Shown here: positions 33,828-43,264 of the stretch, piece after piece
Layout of the letters: each line of letters begins with the position of its first letter
How positions within the stretch are numbered: position 1 is the stretch's first letter
Source: Pseudoalteromonas luteoviolacea S2607
GTDB lineage: Bacteria > Pseudomonadota > Gammaproteobacteria > Enterobacterales > Alteromonadaceae
Reading direction: 5' to 3'
DNA: 64,000 nt
NCBI RefSeq assembly: GCF_001625575.1
Contig: NZ_AUXV01000073.1
Location: 1 to 64,000, forward strand
Translations under genes and position numbers: made by a program
The notes under the pieces: model-generated
Seen by the model: only the letters and a program-made list of their open reading frames with translations
The model's database searches: none
What the model was told of the DNA's origin: nothing

Positions 33828-35540
33828 GTGGACGTATTAGGAAGTTTTCTTGATAGCCTAGATGCCATGCTTGGAGGCTCGTGGTGGTTTCCATATGTAT
33901 TATTGGGGGTGGGTTTCTTTTTTACGGTGTACTTAAAGTTCCCGCAGATTCGCTATTTTAAACATGCTTGTCGCGTTGTGACGGGTAAGTACGATAAGAA
34001 TGCACATGAAGGTGATACAACGCATTTCCAAGCGTTGTCGACGGCACTATCTGGCACGGTTGGTACAGGTAACATTGGTGGCGTTGCGCTGGCAATTTCA
34101 ATCGGGGGGCCAGCTGCGTTATTTTGGATGTGGATGACGGCGTTCTTTGGTATGACAACCAAATTTGTGGAAGTAACCCTGTCTCATAAATACCGTGTTA
34201 AAACTGCTGATGGCACTATGGCGGGCGGTCCAATGTATTACATGGACAGACGCTTAAACATGAAGTGGCTAGCAGTACTTTTTGCGGTTGCGACTGTCAT
34301 TAGCTCATTCGGTACCGGTAGTTTGCCGCAAATCAATAATATTGCGCAAGGTATGGAAGCGACATTTGGCTTCGAAAGAATGGCCACTGGTGCTGTTTTG
34401 TCAATTTTACTAGCACTGGTTATTCTAGGTGGTATTAAGCGCATCGCTGCAATTACCTCTAAAGTCGTGCCAGTGATGGCGGCGGTATACATACTTGGTG
34501 CTTTTGCTGTTATCTTCTATAACATTGAAAATATCGGGCCTTCGTTCGTGTCGGTATTCACGAATGCATTCTCTGGCTCTGCTGCCGCTGGTGGTTTCTT
34601 AGGGGCTTCTTTCGCCTACGCATTTAACCGTGGTGTAAACCGAGGTTTATTTTCTAACGAAGCGGGTCAAGGCTCTGCGCCGATTGCGCATGCGTCTGCA
34701 AAAGCAGATGAACCTGTGTCAGAAGGAATGGTATCTATATTAGAACCGTTCATTGACACCATTATTATTTGTACGTTGACTGGTCTTGTTATTTTGTCAT
34801 CGGGTGTATGGACTGAGAAGTTTGATACCGAATTTGAGCGTTCTGGCATGACCTTTATTAAAGGTAATTATGACGAAGCAAATGAAGCCGATAGAGAGCA
34901 GTTATACAAGTATTTGAATGGTTATTCGGATCATCAAGTTGAAGAGTATAGTGGTGCAATTCAGGTTGTTCAGGGTATTGCGGTTAATAAAGATTTTACA
35001 GTGCTGCATTCTCGTTCGATTGGTGAAGATATTCGCTTCGGTATTTCGGACGAACATCAATATACTGGTACGGTTCAAGTTGAAAGTGGCACACCAGTAG
35101 ATCCTAGTATCACTGTACATGGCAAGTCTTTGGTGCACTCGGCTGAGTTGACGACCAAAGCATTTACGCGAGGCTTCTTCGGTGACAGCGGTAAATACAT
35201 TGTCTCAATTGGTTTATTGTTATTTGCATTTTCTACCGCAATCGCATGGTCCTACTATGGAGACCGCGCAATGACCTACTTGTTGGGGCCACGTTCGGTT
35301 ATGCCATATCGTGTATTTTATGTCGCAGGCTTCTTTTGGGCATCTTTCGCAGATACGACATTGATATGGAAGTTAGCGGCTGTGGGTATTGTTGTGATGA
35401 CCTTACCTAACCTGTTCGGCATTATGGTTTTGAGAAAAGAAATGAAAGAAACCGTTGACGATTATTGGAAAAAGTTTGAAAAAGAAAAAGGTCAAGCTTC
35501 TGGAGACGATAAAATCGAAAAATCTCGCGATTTCCAGTAA
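33828..35540 (+). CDS. Sodium:alanine/glycine symporter (AGCS family) with a large insertion
   Basis: A 570-residue inner-membrane transporter that imports alanine or glycine with sodium. The start is GTG 33828, with AGAGGAAG upstream. The helices TTHFQALSTALSGTVGTGNIGG and FSNEAGQGSAPIAHASAKAD (the AGCS signature) are clear. About 100 hydrophilic residues (about 325-440: EKFDTEFERSGM ... SITVHGKSLVHSAEL) are inserted between late helices, where classical members of 450-480 residues have a short loop. The C-terminus is charged. The gene is monocistronic. Confidence 0.93.
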   Translation: MDVLGSFLDSLDAMLGGSWWFPYVLLGVGFFFTVYLKFPQIRYFKHACRVVTGKYDKNAHEGDTTHFQALSTALSGTVGTGNIGGVALAISIGGPAALFWMWMTAFFGMTTKFVEVTLSHKYRVKTADGTMAGGPMYYMDRRLNMKWLAVLFAVATVISSFGTGSLPQINNIAQGMEATFGFERMATGAVLSILLALVILGGIKRIAAITSKVVPVMAAVYILGAFAVIFYNIENIGPSFVSVFTNAFSGSAAAGGFLGASFAYAFNRGVNRGLFSNEAGQGSAPIAHASAKADEPVSEGMVSILEPFIDTIIICTLTGLVILSSGVWTEKFDTEFERSGMTFIKGNYDEANEADREQLYKYLNGYSDHQVEEYSGAIQVVQGIAVNKDFTVLHSRSIGEDIRFGISDEHQYTGTVQVESGTPVDPSITVHGKSLVHSAELTTKAFTRGFFGDSGKYIVSIGLLLFAFSTAIAWSYYGDRAMTYLLGPRSVMPYRVFYVAGFFWASFADTTLIWKLAAVGIVVMTLPNLFGIMVLRKEMKETVDDYWKKFEKEKGQASGDDKIEKSRDFQ

Positions 35541-35564
35541 GACAAATTAGCTTAAACCAAGTAG

Positions 35565-35595
35565 AATAGGGCGCCATCTGGCGCCTTATTTTTTA
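35565..35595 (+). terminator. Terminator after the symporter gene
   Basis: AATAGGGCGCC, ATCT loop, GGCGCCTTATT, then T residues. Confidence 0.85.
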
Positions 35596-35612
35596 TTCGG
35601 AGTAACTAGAGT

Positions 35613-35939
35613 ATGGCAATTGCCCAATGCCCCAGTTGTAATAAATCGATTTCTACTAAGCATACAGTTTGCCCTCATTGTGATGTAGAAATTGGCAAAA
35701 TAAGTGATGACGAATTACGTCGTTTATCTGTGAGAAACCGTATAAAGAAACAGCAGAGCATTATGAACTACTCTTTTTTAGCTCTGATTTTATTCTTAGG
35801 TGGCTTTTTATATATGTACTGGCAACATCCAGTCGAGGGCAGCATAGAGATGTATGCGGCCAAATCAGCCATCGGAATAGGCATGGTTTGGTATTTAGTT
35901 AATCGTGTGATCTTAGTAATTTTGAAAAAGAAAAAGTGA
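35613..35939 (+). CDS. Zinc-ribbon membrane protein
   Basis: A 108-residue protein. An N-terminal zinc ribbon has two CxxC pairs (CPSCNKSISTKHTVCPHC, residues 6-23). A basic linker follows, then two membrane helices (about 50-70 and 82-102). The N-terminal ribbon is probably cytosolic. I do not know its function. It begins a compact three-gene unit with the DUF1315 and DUF349 genes. Confidence 0.8.
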   Translation: MAIAQCPSCNKSISTKHTVCPHCDVEIGKISDDELRRLSVRNRIKKQQSIMNYSFLALILFLGGFLYMYWQHPVEGSIEMYAAKSAIGIGMVWYLVNRVILVILKKKK

Positions 35940-35941
35940 CG

Positions 35942-36223
35942 ATGAATGTAGAGAATTTGGTAAGTAGCATTACCCCAGAATTATTTGAGCGCTTGCAATA
36001 TGGTGCGTCAACAGGTCGTTGGCCTGATGGCACTGAATTGACTGAAGCTCAAAAAGAGCAGACTGTTCAACTCGTCATGTTGTATCAAGCAAAAATCGCG
36101 AAGTCGAATGAGCAATTTACGATTAATGAAGACGGTGAAATGGTTCAAAAGTCAAAACGAGAATTGCAAAAAGAATTTAAAGCAGAAAACGAAATAGCTA
36201 GGTTCACTGAAAATGATCTTTAA
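35942..36223 (+). CDS. yeaC: YeaC family protein (DUF1315)
   Basis: A 93-residue cytosolic protein. MNVENLVSSITPELFERLQYG aligns with E. coli YeaC from its first Met, so ATG 35942 is preferred over a GTG at 35936 that overlaps the upstream stop. GRWPDGTELTEAQKEQTVQLVMLYQA is the DUF1315 signature. Function is unknown. It overlaps the following DUF349 gene by 11 bp. Confidence 0.85.
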   Translation: MNVENLVSSITPELFERLQYGASTGRWPDGTELTEAQKEQTVQLVMLYQAKIAKSNEQFTINEDGEMVQKSKRELQKEFKAENEIARFTENDL

Positions 36224-38897
36224 ACACTTATTTACACCTAAATGGAAGCACCCTAAAGCGCAAGTGCGTTTAGCGGCGGTGGATAAATTAGACATAACCA
36301 AGGATGCGGATGCACTTACAACTTTGGCTCTAGAGGACGACTCGATACAAATAAGAAAAAAGGTCCTCAATAAAATCGATGACTTAGGTCTATGGTGGAA
36401 AGTCTATAAGCAAGACCAAGCACTCAAAGAAGTTGCGGAACAGCATATAAACCAAGCTGTGCTATCTGGTTCGCAAATGCTGAGCAATGAAATTAGAGAA
36501 GAATATATCGACCGATATGCACCAGTAAAAACGCTAGAGAAACTGGCTTTTTCAGACATCGCTTTGGCGCAAAGAGTCAAACTGTTAAAAAGAATCGCAA
36601 ATGCGAAACTAATTGAAAAAGCGTTTAAAGAAGGTGATGAGTCTTTACAGGTCGCACTTTTAGACTTGATTTACCAATACGAGTTAACAAAACCCGTATT
36701 GAAAAGTGCATCAGGCGACGCAAAAGCGCAAATTGATGCGCATATAGAAGCAGCTAGGCTCGCTAAGGTGATGCCAAAGCAAGTAGCAGAGCAAGTTAAG
36801 CTGATTTTGGCGAAGTTTAATGCACTGCGCGAAAAGCTAGACTATCAAGTTGTCGATACGCAATTTAAAGAGCTGAGCCAGCAGTGGCAATCGCTAGAAT
36901 TAAAGTGGCTAGATGAAGAAACACTCGCTACACAATCCGGTAAATATGAAAAACTAACGGACAAGCTGAATTCACATATTGCCAAGCTAAAAGCACAGCA
37001 TGAAGCAAAATTGGCTGAACAAAAAGCGCAAGAAGACAAACGTCTCGCTATTGAGTCAATCAAAGTTCAGTGCAACGAGTTCGAATCAGTACTAACTGAT
37101 GCAGTCAAGAAGTTGGATGTAGAGTCACAACCATCTTTGCAAGCACAATTTGCGCAATTAACTAAGCATTTAGAAGAATCTGATTATCGAGAAAGCCGCG
37201 AATTACAGCCTTTTTTCAATCAATTAAATGAACTTGAGAAGGTATTGGCTCAGCTTCCAGAAATGATTGCAGCTAGCAAAGAGTTTCAGTCGTCTTTAGA
37301 CGTGTTGGCGAAAATAGAAGCAAGCGATGATATTGCTCAATTGGATAACCTACTAGCTGAGCAAAAGCGCGCATATCAAGTGTGTAATAATGCATTAAAG
37401 CAGTTGCCTAATGAATTGAAAAAGCAAGCAAAAGCTGAGCTTGGAGAGGTTTCTAAGTCATTCTTAGCAGCGATGAAGCCATTGGTTGATCAACAACAGC
37501 AATTGCTTAAAGAAGCACGTAAAAAAGCACGTGATGTGCAGAGGCTGATTGAGCAAGGCCGCTTTAATATCGCATTTGGCGTGTTTAATGGGTTTACAGA
37601 AAGTTACGAGCAACTTACTGAAGGTCACAAAGAGCAAGTCGCAAAGCAGCAAGAGTCGCTGCAAGCGCAGTTAGCTGAAGTGAAGGACTGGCAGCGCTAT
37701 GCTTCTGCACCTAAACGCACTGAGTTACTCGCACAGCTAGATGAAAAATTAGGTGAATCGGATATTGATCCTAAAACCCGTGCAGCAGATGTAAAAATGC
37801 TGCGTGTGCGTTGGAATGAACTGGGCCGTATAGAAAGCGAAGAAGAAAAGCAGCAAGCGAAGCTGTTTGATGAAAAAATAGAGTTGCTGTTTGCGCCATG
37901 TCGTGCATTCTTCGCTGAGCAAGAAGAAGCGCGTAAAAAAGTGATTGCAGATAGGGAAAAGCTCATTGTTGAAATGCAAGCGCTTTCGGGCTTTTCGGTT
38001 GACGAAGACGGCGCTTGGCGCAAGTTAGAAAGCCAGTTTAACCGCGTTAATAAGCAGTGGCGCAGCGCGGGCAGCTTAGATGCTCAAACCTATCAAGCCC
38101 TAAATGGCAAGTATCGTTCAGCTTATTCAGCAATTAATGAGCGTTTAAAATCGCACCATCAAGACAATGCACAGCAAAAGCAAGCACTGGTTGATGAAGC
38201 GCAAGCTCAAATTGATAATGACAATGTTGCTGATGCTTGTGAAGTACTAAAAACACTGCAAAAGCAGTGGCAAAGCATTGGGTTTGCAGGCAGTAAAAAT
38301 GAACATGTACTGTGGCAAACCTTCAGAAAGCACAATGATGCAGTTTTTGCTAAGCGAGAAGAGCTTGTCGCACAGCAAAAACGCGAAAATGCAGAACTAG
38401 AAACTGAACAAAGGCAAGTACTAGCTAATTTTGACAGTGCGGTGATTGAGGCAAAAACCCAGTCTGAATTGAACCAGCTTCAAGAAGACATATCTGCATT
38501 AGAAGTCCTGGGCGGCCTGAGTAAAATCAAAAAAGCATTGCTTGAGCAAGTTAATGTTAAATTGAATGAACTATTCTCCACTCTAAATAGAGAAAAGTTC
38601 ACTGAGTTAGTGAATGCGGTTGAGCAGGGTAGCGACATACCAGCTTGCTGGCAGGGTAAAAACGCATTAGATTTGAATGCCAATAGCCTTTTATTAAGAC
38701 TAGAAATTTTGACCAATGTGGAATCCCCAGAAGGTGAGCAACAGTCGAGAATGGCAGAGCAAGTTGCGTTGCTTGATGAGAAGTTACAAGGGGAGTCGCG
38801 TAAACTCGACTTTTACCTTGTATGTTATTTGGCTCAGGCGAAAGTAGAAGGCGAAGAGTTAGACTCCAAGCGTTTACTTAAAGTGCTTAACGCATAA
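36213..38897 (+). CDS. Large DUF349 coiled-coil protein
   Basis: An 894-residue, highly helical and charged protein. The N-terminus has a HEAT-like start (AQVRLAAVDKLDITKDADALTTLALEDDS). Long coiled-coil stretches carry several DUF349 units, recognisable by the W-x-x-G/A repeats (RVRWNELGRIESEEEKQ, NKQWRSAGSLDAQTYQ, QKQWQSIGFAGSKNEHVLW). No membrane segment or signal is present. DUF349 proteins of this size are common in marine gammaproteobacteria and their role is unknown; a structural or nucleic-acid-associated role has been suggested by the fold only. It is translationally coupled to yeaC. Confidence 0.85.
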   Translation: MIFKHLFTPKWKHPKAQVRLAAVDKLDITKDADALTTLALEDDSIQIRKKVLNKIDDLGLWWKVYKQDQALKEVAEQHINQAVLSGSQMLSNEIREEYIDRYAPVKTLEKLAFSDIALAQRVKLLKRIANAKLIEKAFKEGDESLQVALLDLIYQYELTKPVLKSASGDAKAQIDAHIEAARLAKVMPKQVAEQVKLILAKFNALREKLDYQVVDTQFKELSQQWQSLELKWLDEETLATQSGKYEKLTDKLNSHIAKLKAQHEAKLAEQKAQEDKRLAIESIKVQCNEFESVLTDAVKKLDVESQPSLQAQFAQLTKHLEESDYRESRELQPFFNQLNELEKVLAQLPEMIAASKEFQSSLDVLAKIEASDDIAQLDNLLAEQKRAYQVCNNALKQLPNELKKQAKAELGEVSKSFLAAMKPLVDQQQQLLKEARKKARDVQRLIEQGRFNIAFGVFNGFTESYEQLTEGHKEQVAKQQESLQAQLAEVKDWQRYASAPKRTELLAQLDEKLGESDIDPKTRAADVKMLRVRWNELGRIESEEEKQQAKLFDEKIELLFAPCRAFFAEQEEARKKVIADREKLIVEMQALSGFSVDEDGAWRKLESQFNRVNKQWRSAGSLDAQTYQALNGKYRSAYSAINERLKSHHQDNAQQKQALVDEAQAQIDNDNVADACEVLKTLQKQWQSIGFAGSKNEHVLWQTFRKHNDAVFAKREELVAQQKRENAELETEQRQVLANFDSAVIEAKTQSELNQLQEDISALEVLGGLSKIKKALLEQVNVKLNELFSTLNREKFTELVNAVEQGSDIPACWQGKNALDLNANSLLLRLEILTNVESPEGEQQSRMAEQVALLDEKLQGESRKLDFYLVCYLAQAKVEGEELDSKRLLKVLNA

Positions 38898-38905
38898 ATT
38901 AAGTT

Positions 38906-38928
38906 AAAGGTCCGCAAGGGCCTTTTTA
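38906..38928 (+). terminator. Terminator after the DUF349 gene
   Basis: AAAGGTCC, GCAA tetraloop, GGGCCTTT (one G-U pair) and T-run. Confidence 0.85.
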
Positions 38929-39092
38929 ATGCTTAGTTGGAATATAAATCTAACCCTTTTCAGTTTTTGTTCATTATTGAAAAGGCGGTGATAAACACCG
39001 TTGCTAGACGATATAGTGTTTAAATTTGACGACGTCATCTAGTTTGAATTGACAGTTCTTTTGCAAAGTAGCGCTAAATTTGATCTGAATTG

Positions 39093-39118
39093 AAAAAGCC
39101 CCAATGTTGGGGCTTTTT
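39093..39118. terminator. Terminator after the SH3b-repeat gene
   Basis: AAAAAGCCCCAA / TTGGGGCTTTTT form a long perfect stem about 30 bp beyond the minus-strand stop at 39148. T-runs flank it in both directions. Confidence 0.88.
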
Positions 39119-39147
39119 GCTTTTGAGCAGATTGACAGGTTGACAGG

Positions 39148-41142
39148 TTAAGTGTCACAAGGCGGAAACAATGCCGATACATCGATTGAATATGACTGTT
39201 CAATTGTTTGCCCACCCACAGTCGCCAATACAATCACAGGAAACTGCCCAAAGGTCGCTTCAGGCGGTGTCCAAGTTATTCGGTTGCCGCTGAGAGACAT
39301 ACCACTGGGTGCATTCAATAAGCTGAATTCAACCGGCCCTTCGGAATCTACGCTTAATTCATAGCTGTATTGTTGCTTGCTATAGGCTTGGGTATCTGGT
39401 GTTGAGGTAAATACATGCTGCCTTTGCTCGGTTTCTATGCGCAAGTGCTGCTTGTTGATTTTAGCAAGGTTGCCATTAAACCAAGTTTCAACGTAGTCAT
39501 TGGTTTGTTGTACTACGACCCAAACAGAACCACTGGGTACATTGCCAACAATCACATTATTCGCATTGTACACGTCAGATTGAGCGATTGCCTCTGCACA
39601 TATTCCTTGGCTTTGCGACAGGTAGCCTTTTGCGTAGGCCCAGCGTGGCTCGTTATCAAACCACATATTTGCCCAATTACCATTTTGACCTAAAAGCGCA
39701 TATTGCTCTGCGGCGTGTAAATAACCAACCTTTTCACTGGAGCTTGAATTACTGGCGCGGACGTTCACATTTTTGACCCCTTCCACGATTGCACAGGAGG
39801 CCTGATCCAACTCGGAAACTTCAATATCGAAAGATTGCTTAAGTTCACTTTTACTGACATCCATAGCGGTAATTTTAACGATGTGCTTGCCGACTTGTTG
39901 TGCTGTAGGCTTCCAAACTAGCGCGCCTTCATTGAGCGTCATGCCAGCAGGTGATTGAGTCAGTGTAAAAGTGACATTTTGTTGGTTATTTAAGCGTGGA
40001 TAATATTGAAATGAAGCCCCTACGTATGCTTTACCACTTGGGATGGATTCAAACTGCCAGTTATCGTGAACAGGCAAAAGCTGGCTGTGAGATTTACGAA
40101 TATAGCCAAGCTGATTTTGCCAGCGGATTTGGTGCCAACCATCGACTTCTTGAAGTACTACAAAGCGAGTATCTGGCTGCACCAGGGCGTGTTGATTAGA
40201 GTCGATCTCAGCAGAGATATTAACAGGCGTTTCTTTGGTAATTGCAATGCAGCGGCCACCGCCTTGAGTTAAATACCCTTTTGCATAAGACCAAGCTTGT
40301 TGGCCTTCAAACCAAATATTTTTCCAATTGCCGTTTTCACCAATTAGCGAGTACTGCTCTTTTGAGCGAATATAGCCAATTTTTTGTGCGCTTCCATTTG
40401 GGTGGGCTCTGACATTAACCCCCTTAATACTTTCAACAATTTGACAGTTTGCTTGCGTCGCTGGTAGTACGGTTAGCGTGTATTCATGCTCTATGATTTG
40501 GCCATTCGATGCTGTCCCTCGCCATTTGATAGTGTGACTTCCTAATTCACTTTCCGTAGGTTGCCAAAATAAAGTGTCGCCCTCCAACTGGTGGCCAGTA
40601 GGGGCAGAAATTAATTGCCAAGTAATGTTTAGGTTAGAGGAAGTAATGGGTTGATAAGAATAGTAAGTACCAACAAATGCGAACTCATTAGAGCGCGACA
40701 AAATATTGATATCAATATGATCTAGTTGCTTTTTTAAATAAGCTCTTTGATTAGCAAACCAAACTTCATACCAAATCGGGGTATGGGATTGAATGACCCA
40801 TTTTGATTCACTGGGTGCAGTGCCATATACTTCACTCGTATCATCTAGGCCAGCATGTACCTGCTGCACCTTGGTCAATGTGGTGCATTCACCTTGCTTT
40901 TCTTCTAAGTAACCTTTGCCATAAGACCAGCGCGGCTGTCCGTCATACCAAAAGTTATACCAATTTCCGTTTTTTTGAATTAATGCGTATTGTCCACCCT
41001 TTGAGAAGTAACCAACCTTAGTCGATGAAGAGTTAGGTTCGGCTCTCACGTTTACGCCTTTGATACTCTCAACAATATCGCAGGTAGCGAACGAAAATGG
41101 GGAAAATAAGAGCAGGTTTAGGAGGCCTATTTGGGGTTTCAT
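39148..41142 (-). CDS. Secreted protein with three SH3b / Ig-like repeat units
   Basis: A 664-residue exported protein. The start is placed at 41142 (MKPQIGLLNLLLFSPFSFAT), which gives a clean signal peptide; an ATG at 41214 would add 24 residues. The mature protein has three units of about 200-220 residues. Each opens with a bacterial SH3 domain that starts Cys-x-IVE and contains VNVRA, the GxY / QYxLIxxNGNW core and a closing KGYL..G.C. Each continues with a second SH3-like stretch and an Ig or cadherin-like domain (ITWQLISAPTGHQLEGDTLFW type). Such SH3b domains often bind peptidoglycan or other surface polymers. No catalytic domain is seen. It diverges from the large secreted operon. Confidence 0.8.
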   Translation of the reverse strand: MKPQIGLLNLLLFSPFSFATCDIVESIKGVNVRAEPNSSSTKVGYFSKGGQYALIQKNGNWYNFWYDGQPRWSYGKGYLEEKQGECTTLTKVQQVHAGLDDTSEVYGTAPSESKWVIQSHTPIWYEVWFANQRAYLKKQLDHIDINILSRSNEFAFVGTYYSYQPITSSNLNITWQLISAPTGHQLEGDTLFWQPTESELGSHTIKWRGTASNGQIIEHEYTLTVLPATQANCQIVESIKGVNVRAHPNGSAQKIGYIRSKEQYSLIGENGNWKNIWFEGQQAWSYAKGYLTQGGGRCIAITKETPVNISAEIDSNQHALVQPDTRFVVLQEVDGWHQIRWQNQLGYIRKSHSQLLPVHDNWQFESIPSGKAYVGASFQYYPRLNNQQNVTFTLTQSPAGMTLNEGALVWKPTAQQVGKHIVKITAMDVSKSELKQSFDIEVSELDQASCAIVEGVKNVNVRASNSSSSEKVGYLHAAEQYALLGQNGNWANMWFDNEPRWAYAKGYLSQSQGICAEAIAQSDVYNANNVIVGNVPSGSVWVVVQQTNDYVETWFNGNLAKINKQHLRIETEQRQHVFTSTPDTQAYSKQQYSYELSVDSEGPVEFSLLNAPSGMSLSGNRITWTPPEATFGQFPVIVLATVGGQTIEQSYSIDVSALFPPCDT

Positions 41143-41351
41143 TACTGCAAGTCCATGTCTAAGTCTGACTAAAAATGGCGCGATAATATATTTGCATTGT
41201 TTGGTGGTCAACAAATATATACAAAGTTTACGAGTTTAATAATATTTTCATATCGAATCGGAGGTAATTTTACTAATTAACGAAACTCTCTTCCATTGGG
41301 CATTTTTATGTTGTTTTGGTTACATAAAATAATACTTTTTAATTATTATTC

Positions 41352-41379
41352 TTGACAGGGATCTTGTTTTTCATATAAT
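41352..41379 (+). promoter_or_regulatory. Near-consensus sigma-70 promoter of the secreted-protein operon
   Basis: Perfect TTGACA at 41352-41357 and perfect TATAAT at 41374-41379 with a 16-bp spacer. The predicted leader is about 30 nt and contains a CGTCC / GGACG hairpin (41381-41399) next to the ribosome site. No other strong promoter was noticed in the following 19 kb. Confidence 0.8.
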
Positions 41380-41416
41380 TCGTCCGCCGTTCAGGGACGA
41401 GATAAAAGGTGTATTA

Positions 41417-42487
41417 ATGGTTCTAAAGCAAAACATTGTCAATTTTAAGGTTAAAATAGTTCTGCTATTTACTTTATCTTTATTTAATTATTCAGCTAAT
41501 GCATTATCTCTTGCTGATGTAAGCCGCATTACTCAGCAAGTTAATGCGCTCTCTTCACAACCAGATAAAGGACTTGATCAGATACCACAGCTCGTTACCC
41601 AGTTAAACGCGTTAGAAGCCGAATATCAAAATGAACGTTTAAAAGACAATGCTAATTTGGGCGAGCTTGAAAAAGTTAATACTGCGATCTTAAGCACAAA
41701 GCTTAGACTTTCTAACCATGTATACGAACAAAGGTTATATTCGGCTTTGCAAAACAGCATGATTGAGTTGGCATCCGAGACAAGCACTGCTGCAATCGCG
41801 CATAAAAGCTTTGCACTTAATATATTCATTGCAGGTCCATCATCACAGAGTAAACAGTACTTTACTCGCTATCTGAATGACGAGATGGCTGGCGGGTTCA
41901 AGCTGCGCGAAGCGATATTGTATTTCACCTTTCATCCAAATAATGATGTAGAGAAGCATATCAAATTGCTCGCCAGTGAAAAGGTACATCCAATTTTTAG
42001 AGGGCCAGCAAGTTGGGTGTTTGGTAAATTGAGTTCGAAAGATGACTCAGTGGCAATCGCGCAGTTAACACGTGCACTCAACCAATCTATTCTGGATAAC
42101 TATGGCTTTGAAACCAAAATTTTAGGTGTTTTAGGTTTAGCTGAAGTGGCAAGCCTTGACTACTTTAAAGCGAATTTCACGAGCGTGGGTTTGGACAAAA
42201 ACCTACAAAATCTGGGTGTTCGATACATTACTTTTAAAAGGGCCAATGCCGTTAAAAAACAAGCGCTAATAGTCAATACCTATGCCTCAGAAATGAATCA
42301 GTATGAACGCGCAGAGGCAATTGCTTTTATTTTAGAAAATAATCTAAAAGATGTTTTGAAGCAGCTAAAGTTGCTGGTTGACTCAGATAAAGGCCTAATT
42401 GTAGAGCAAGAGCTGTCAAAGGTAGCGAATATACTAGGCTATTCCATTTCGGGTAGTGCTGATAACCCTATAATTTCTATTAAATAA
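41417..42487 (+). CDS. Secreted alpha-helical protein, first gene of the secreted operon
   Basis: A 356-residue protein that I do not recognise. A signal peptide (about 1-30, ending SANA) is followed by helical sequence throughout. The second half looks like HEAT-type repeats (YFTRYLNDEMAGGFKLREAILYF, GPASWVFGKLSSKDDSVAIAQL, ILGVLGLAEVASLDYF). There are no cysteines, catalytic motifs or membrane segments in the mature part. It lies 38 bp behind the strong promoter and 33 bp before the next gene, so it leads the nine-gene unit. A scaffold or chaperone-like role in the periplasm is possible but unproven. Confidence 0.75.
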   Translation: MVLKQNIVNFKVKIVLLFTLSLFNYSANALSLADVSRITQQVNALSSQPDKGLDQIPQLVTQLNALEAEYQNERLKDNANLGELEKVNTAILSTKLRLSNHVYEQRLYSALQNSMIELASETSTAAIAHKSFALNIFIAGPSSQSKQYFTRYLNDEMAGGFKLREAILYFTFHPNNDVEKHIKLLASEKVHPIFRGPASWVFGKLSSKDDSVAIAQLTRALNQSILDNYGFETKILGVLGLAEVASLDYFKANFTSVGLDKNLQNLGVRYITFKRANAVKKQALIVNTYASEMNQYERAEAIAFILENNLKDVLKQLKLLVDSDKGLIVEQELSKVANILGYSISGSADNPIISIK

Positions 42488-42520
42488 ATGGGCTTAAGAG
42501 TTATTTAAAAGGTGTCAGTT

Positions 42521-43264
42521 ATGTTTATGGCTTTGCGTATTTTCACATTGATATTGGTGTCATCACTGTTAGCCAGTTGTGACTTTTTAGATGACTCCTT
42601 TGGCTATCGAGGGCCTATTGAAATCACCATAAAAACCAGTGATGGCAGTAAACCGAATTTTCCTTTTGTCGTCACATCAGGCTACTCAGAAAGCTGCGGA
42701 CATGGAGGGTGTGGTATTGAATTTGGATATAACCACGTCAAAACCGGATTCGCCGGAGATGCGATTAGATTTCCTAGAGAGCATCTTGATTTACTTCGCC
42801 CAAACGCATACGCAAGCATTACTTTTGTCGTTATGCACCCCAACTACAAAAAAGTCGTATTGAGTCAAGGCTATGCGCCGAGCAAAGCGGATGACCCAAT
42901 AAAAGTGGACATTGTCGTGACGCCTTTCGAGACATTTATGGCGCAATGGAGCGACATAGCGGTAAAAGCAAAGCTCGACATGGCGCAAGCTGTACCAGAC
43001 AGCGATGACTATGACAAATTAGAAATTCAATATCGTAACCGTCGATTTGAACTAGGGCGTTCAATTGTATCCCATATCCAAAGTGTAAAGCGAGACTATC
43101 TGGTTCAATTTGAGGGCGTTCTAAAACAAAAAATAATAGAGAAATATCGCCCTATTTTTAAGCAGTGGTACTTCAGTGTTCCCGAAACAGATTGTTGGAG
43201 TTCTGTTAAGTGTCAAAGACAAATACAAAAACCTAATCGAATAATGGAATATAATGGACTATAA
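42521..43264 (+). CDS. Lipoprotein of unknown function
   Basis: A 247-residue lipoprotein. The start is ATG 42521, with AAAGG about 8 nt upstream; a GTG at 42512 is less likely. The signal ends LLASC (Cys about 20). The first half is predicted beta-rich, with a GGPIEITIKTSDG-like strand and a cluster of cysteines and histidine (SCGHGGCG). The second half is helical and charged, and the C-terminus has another Cys pair (ETDCWSSVKCQRQ). I do not recognise the family. It overlaps the next gene by 11 bp. Confidence 0.75.
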   Translation: MFMALRIFTLILVSSLLASCDFLDDSFGYRGPIEITIKTSDGSKPNFPFVVTSGYSESCGHGGCGIEFGYNHVKTGFAGDAIRFPREHLDLLRPNAYASITFVVMHPNYKKVVLSQGYAPSKADDPIKVDIVVTPFETFMAQWSDIAVKAKLDMAQAVPDSDDYDKLEIQYRNRRFELGRSIVSHIQSVKRDYLVQFEGVLKQKIIEKYRPIFKQWYFSVPETDCWSSVKCQRQIQKPNRIMEYNGL

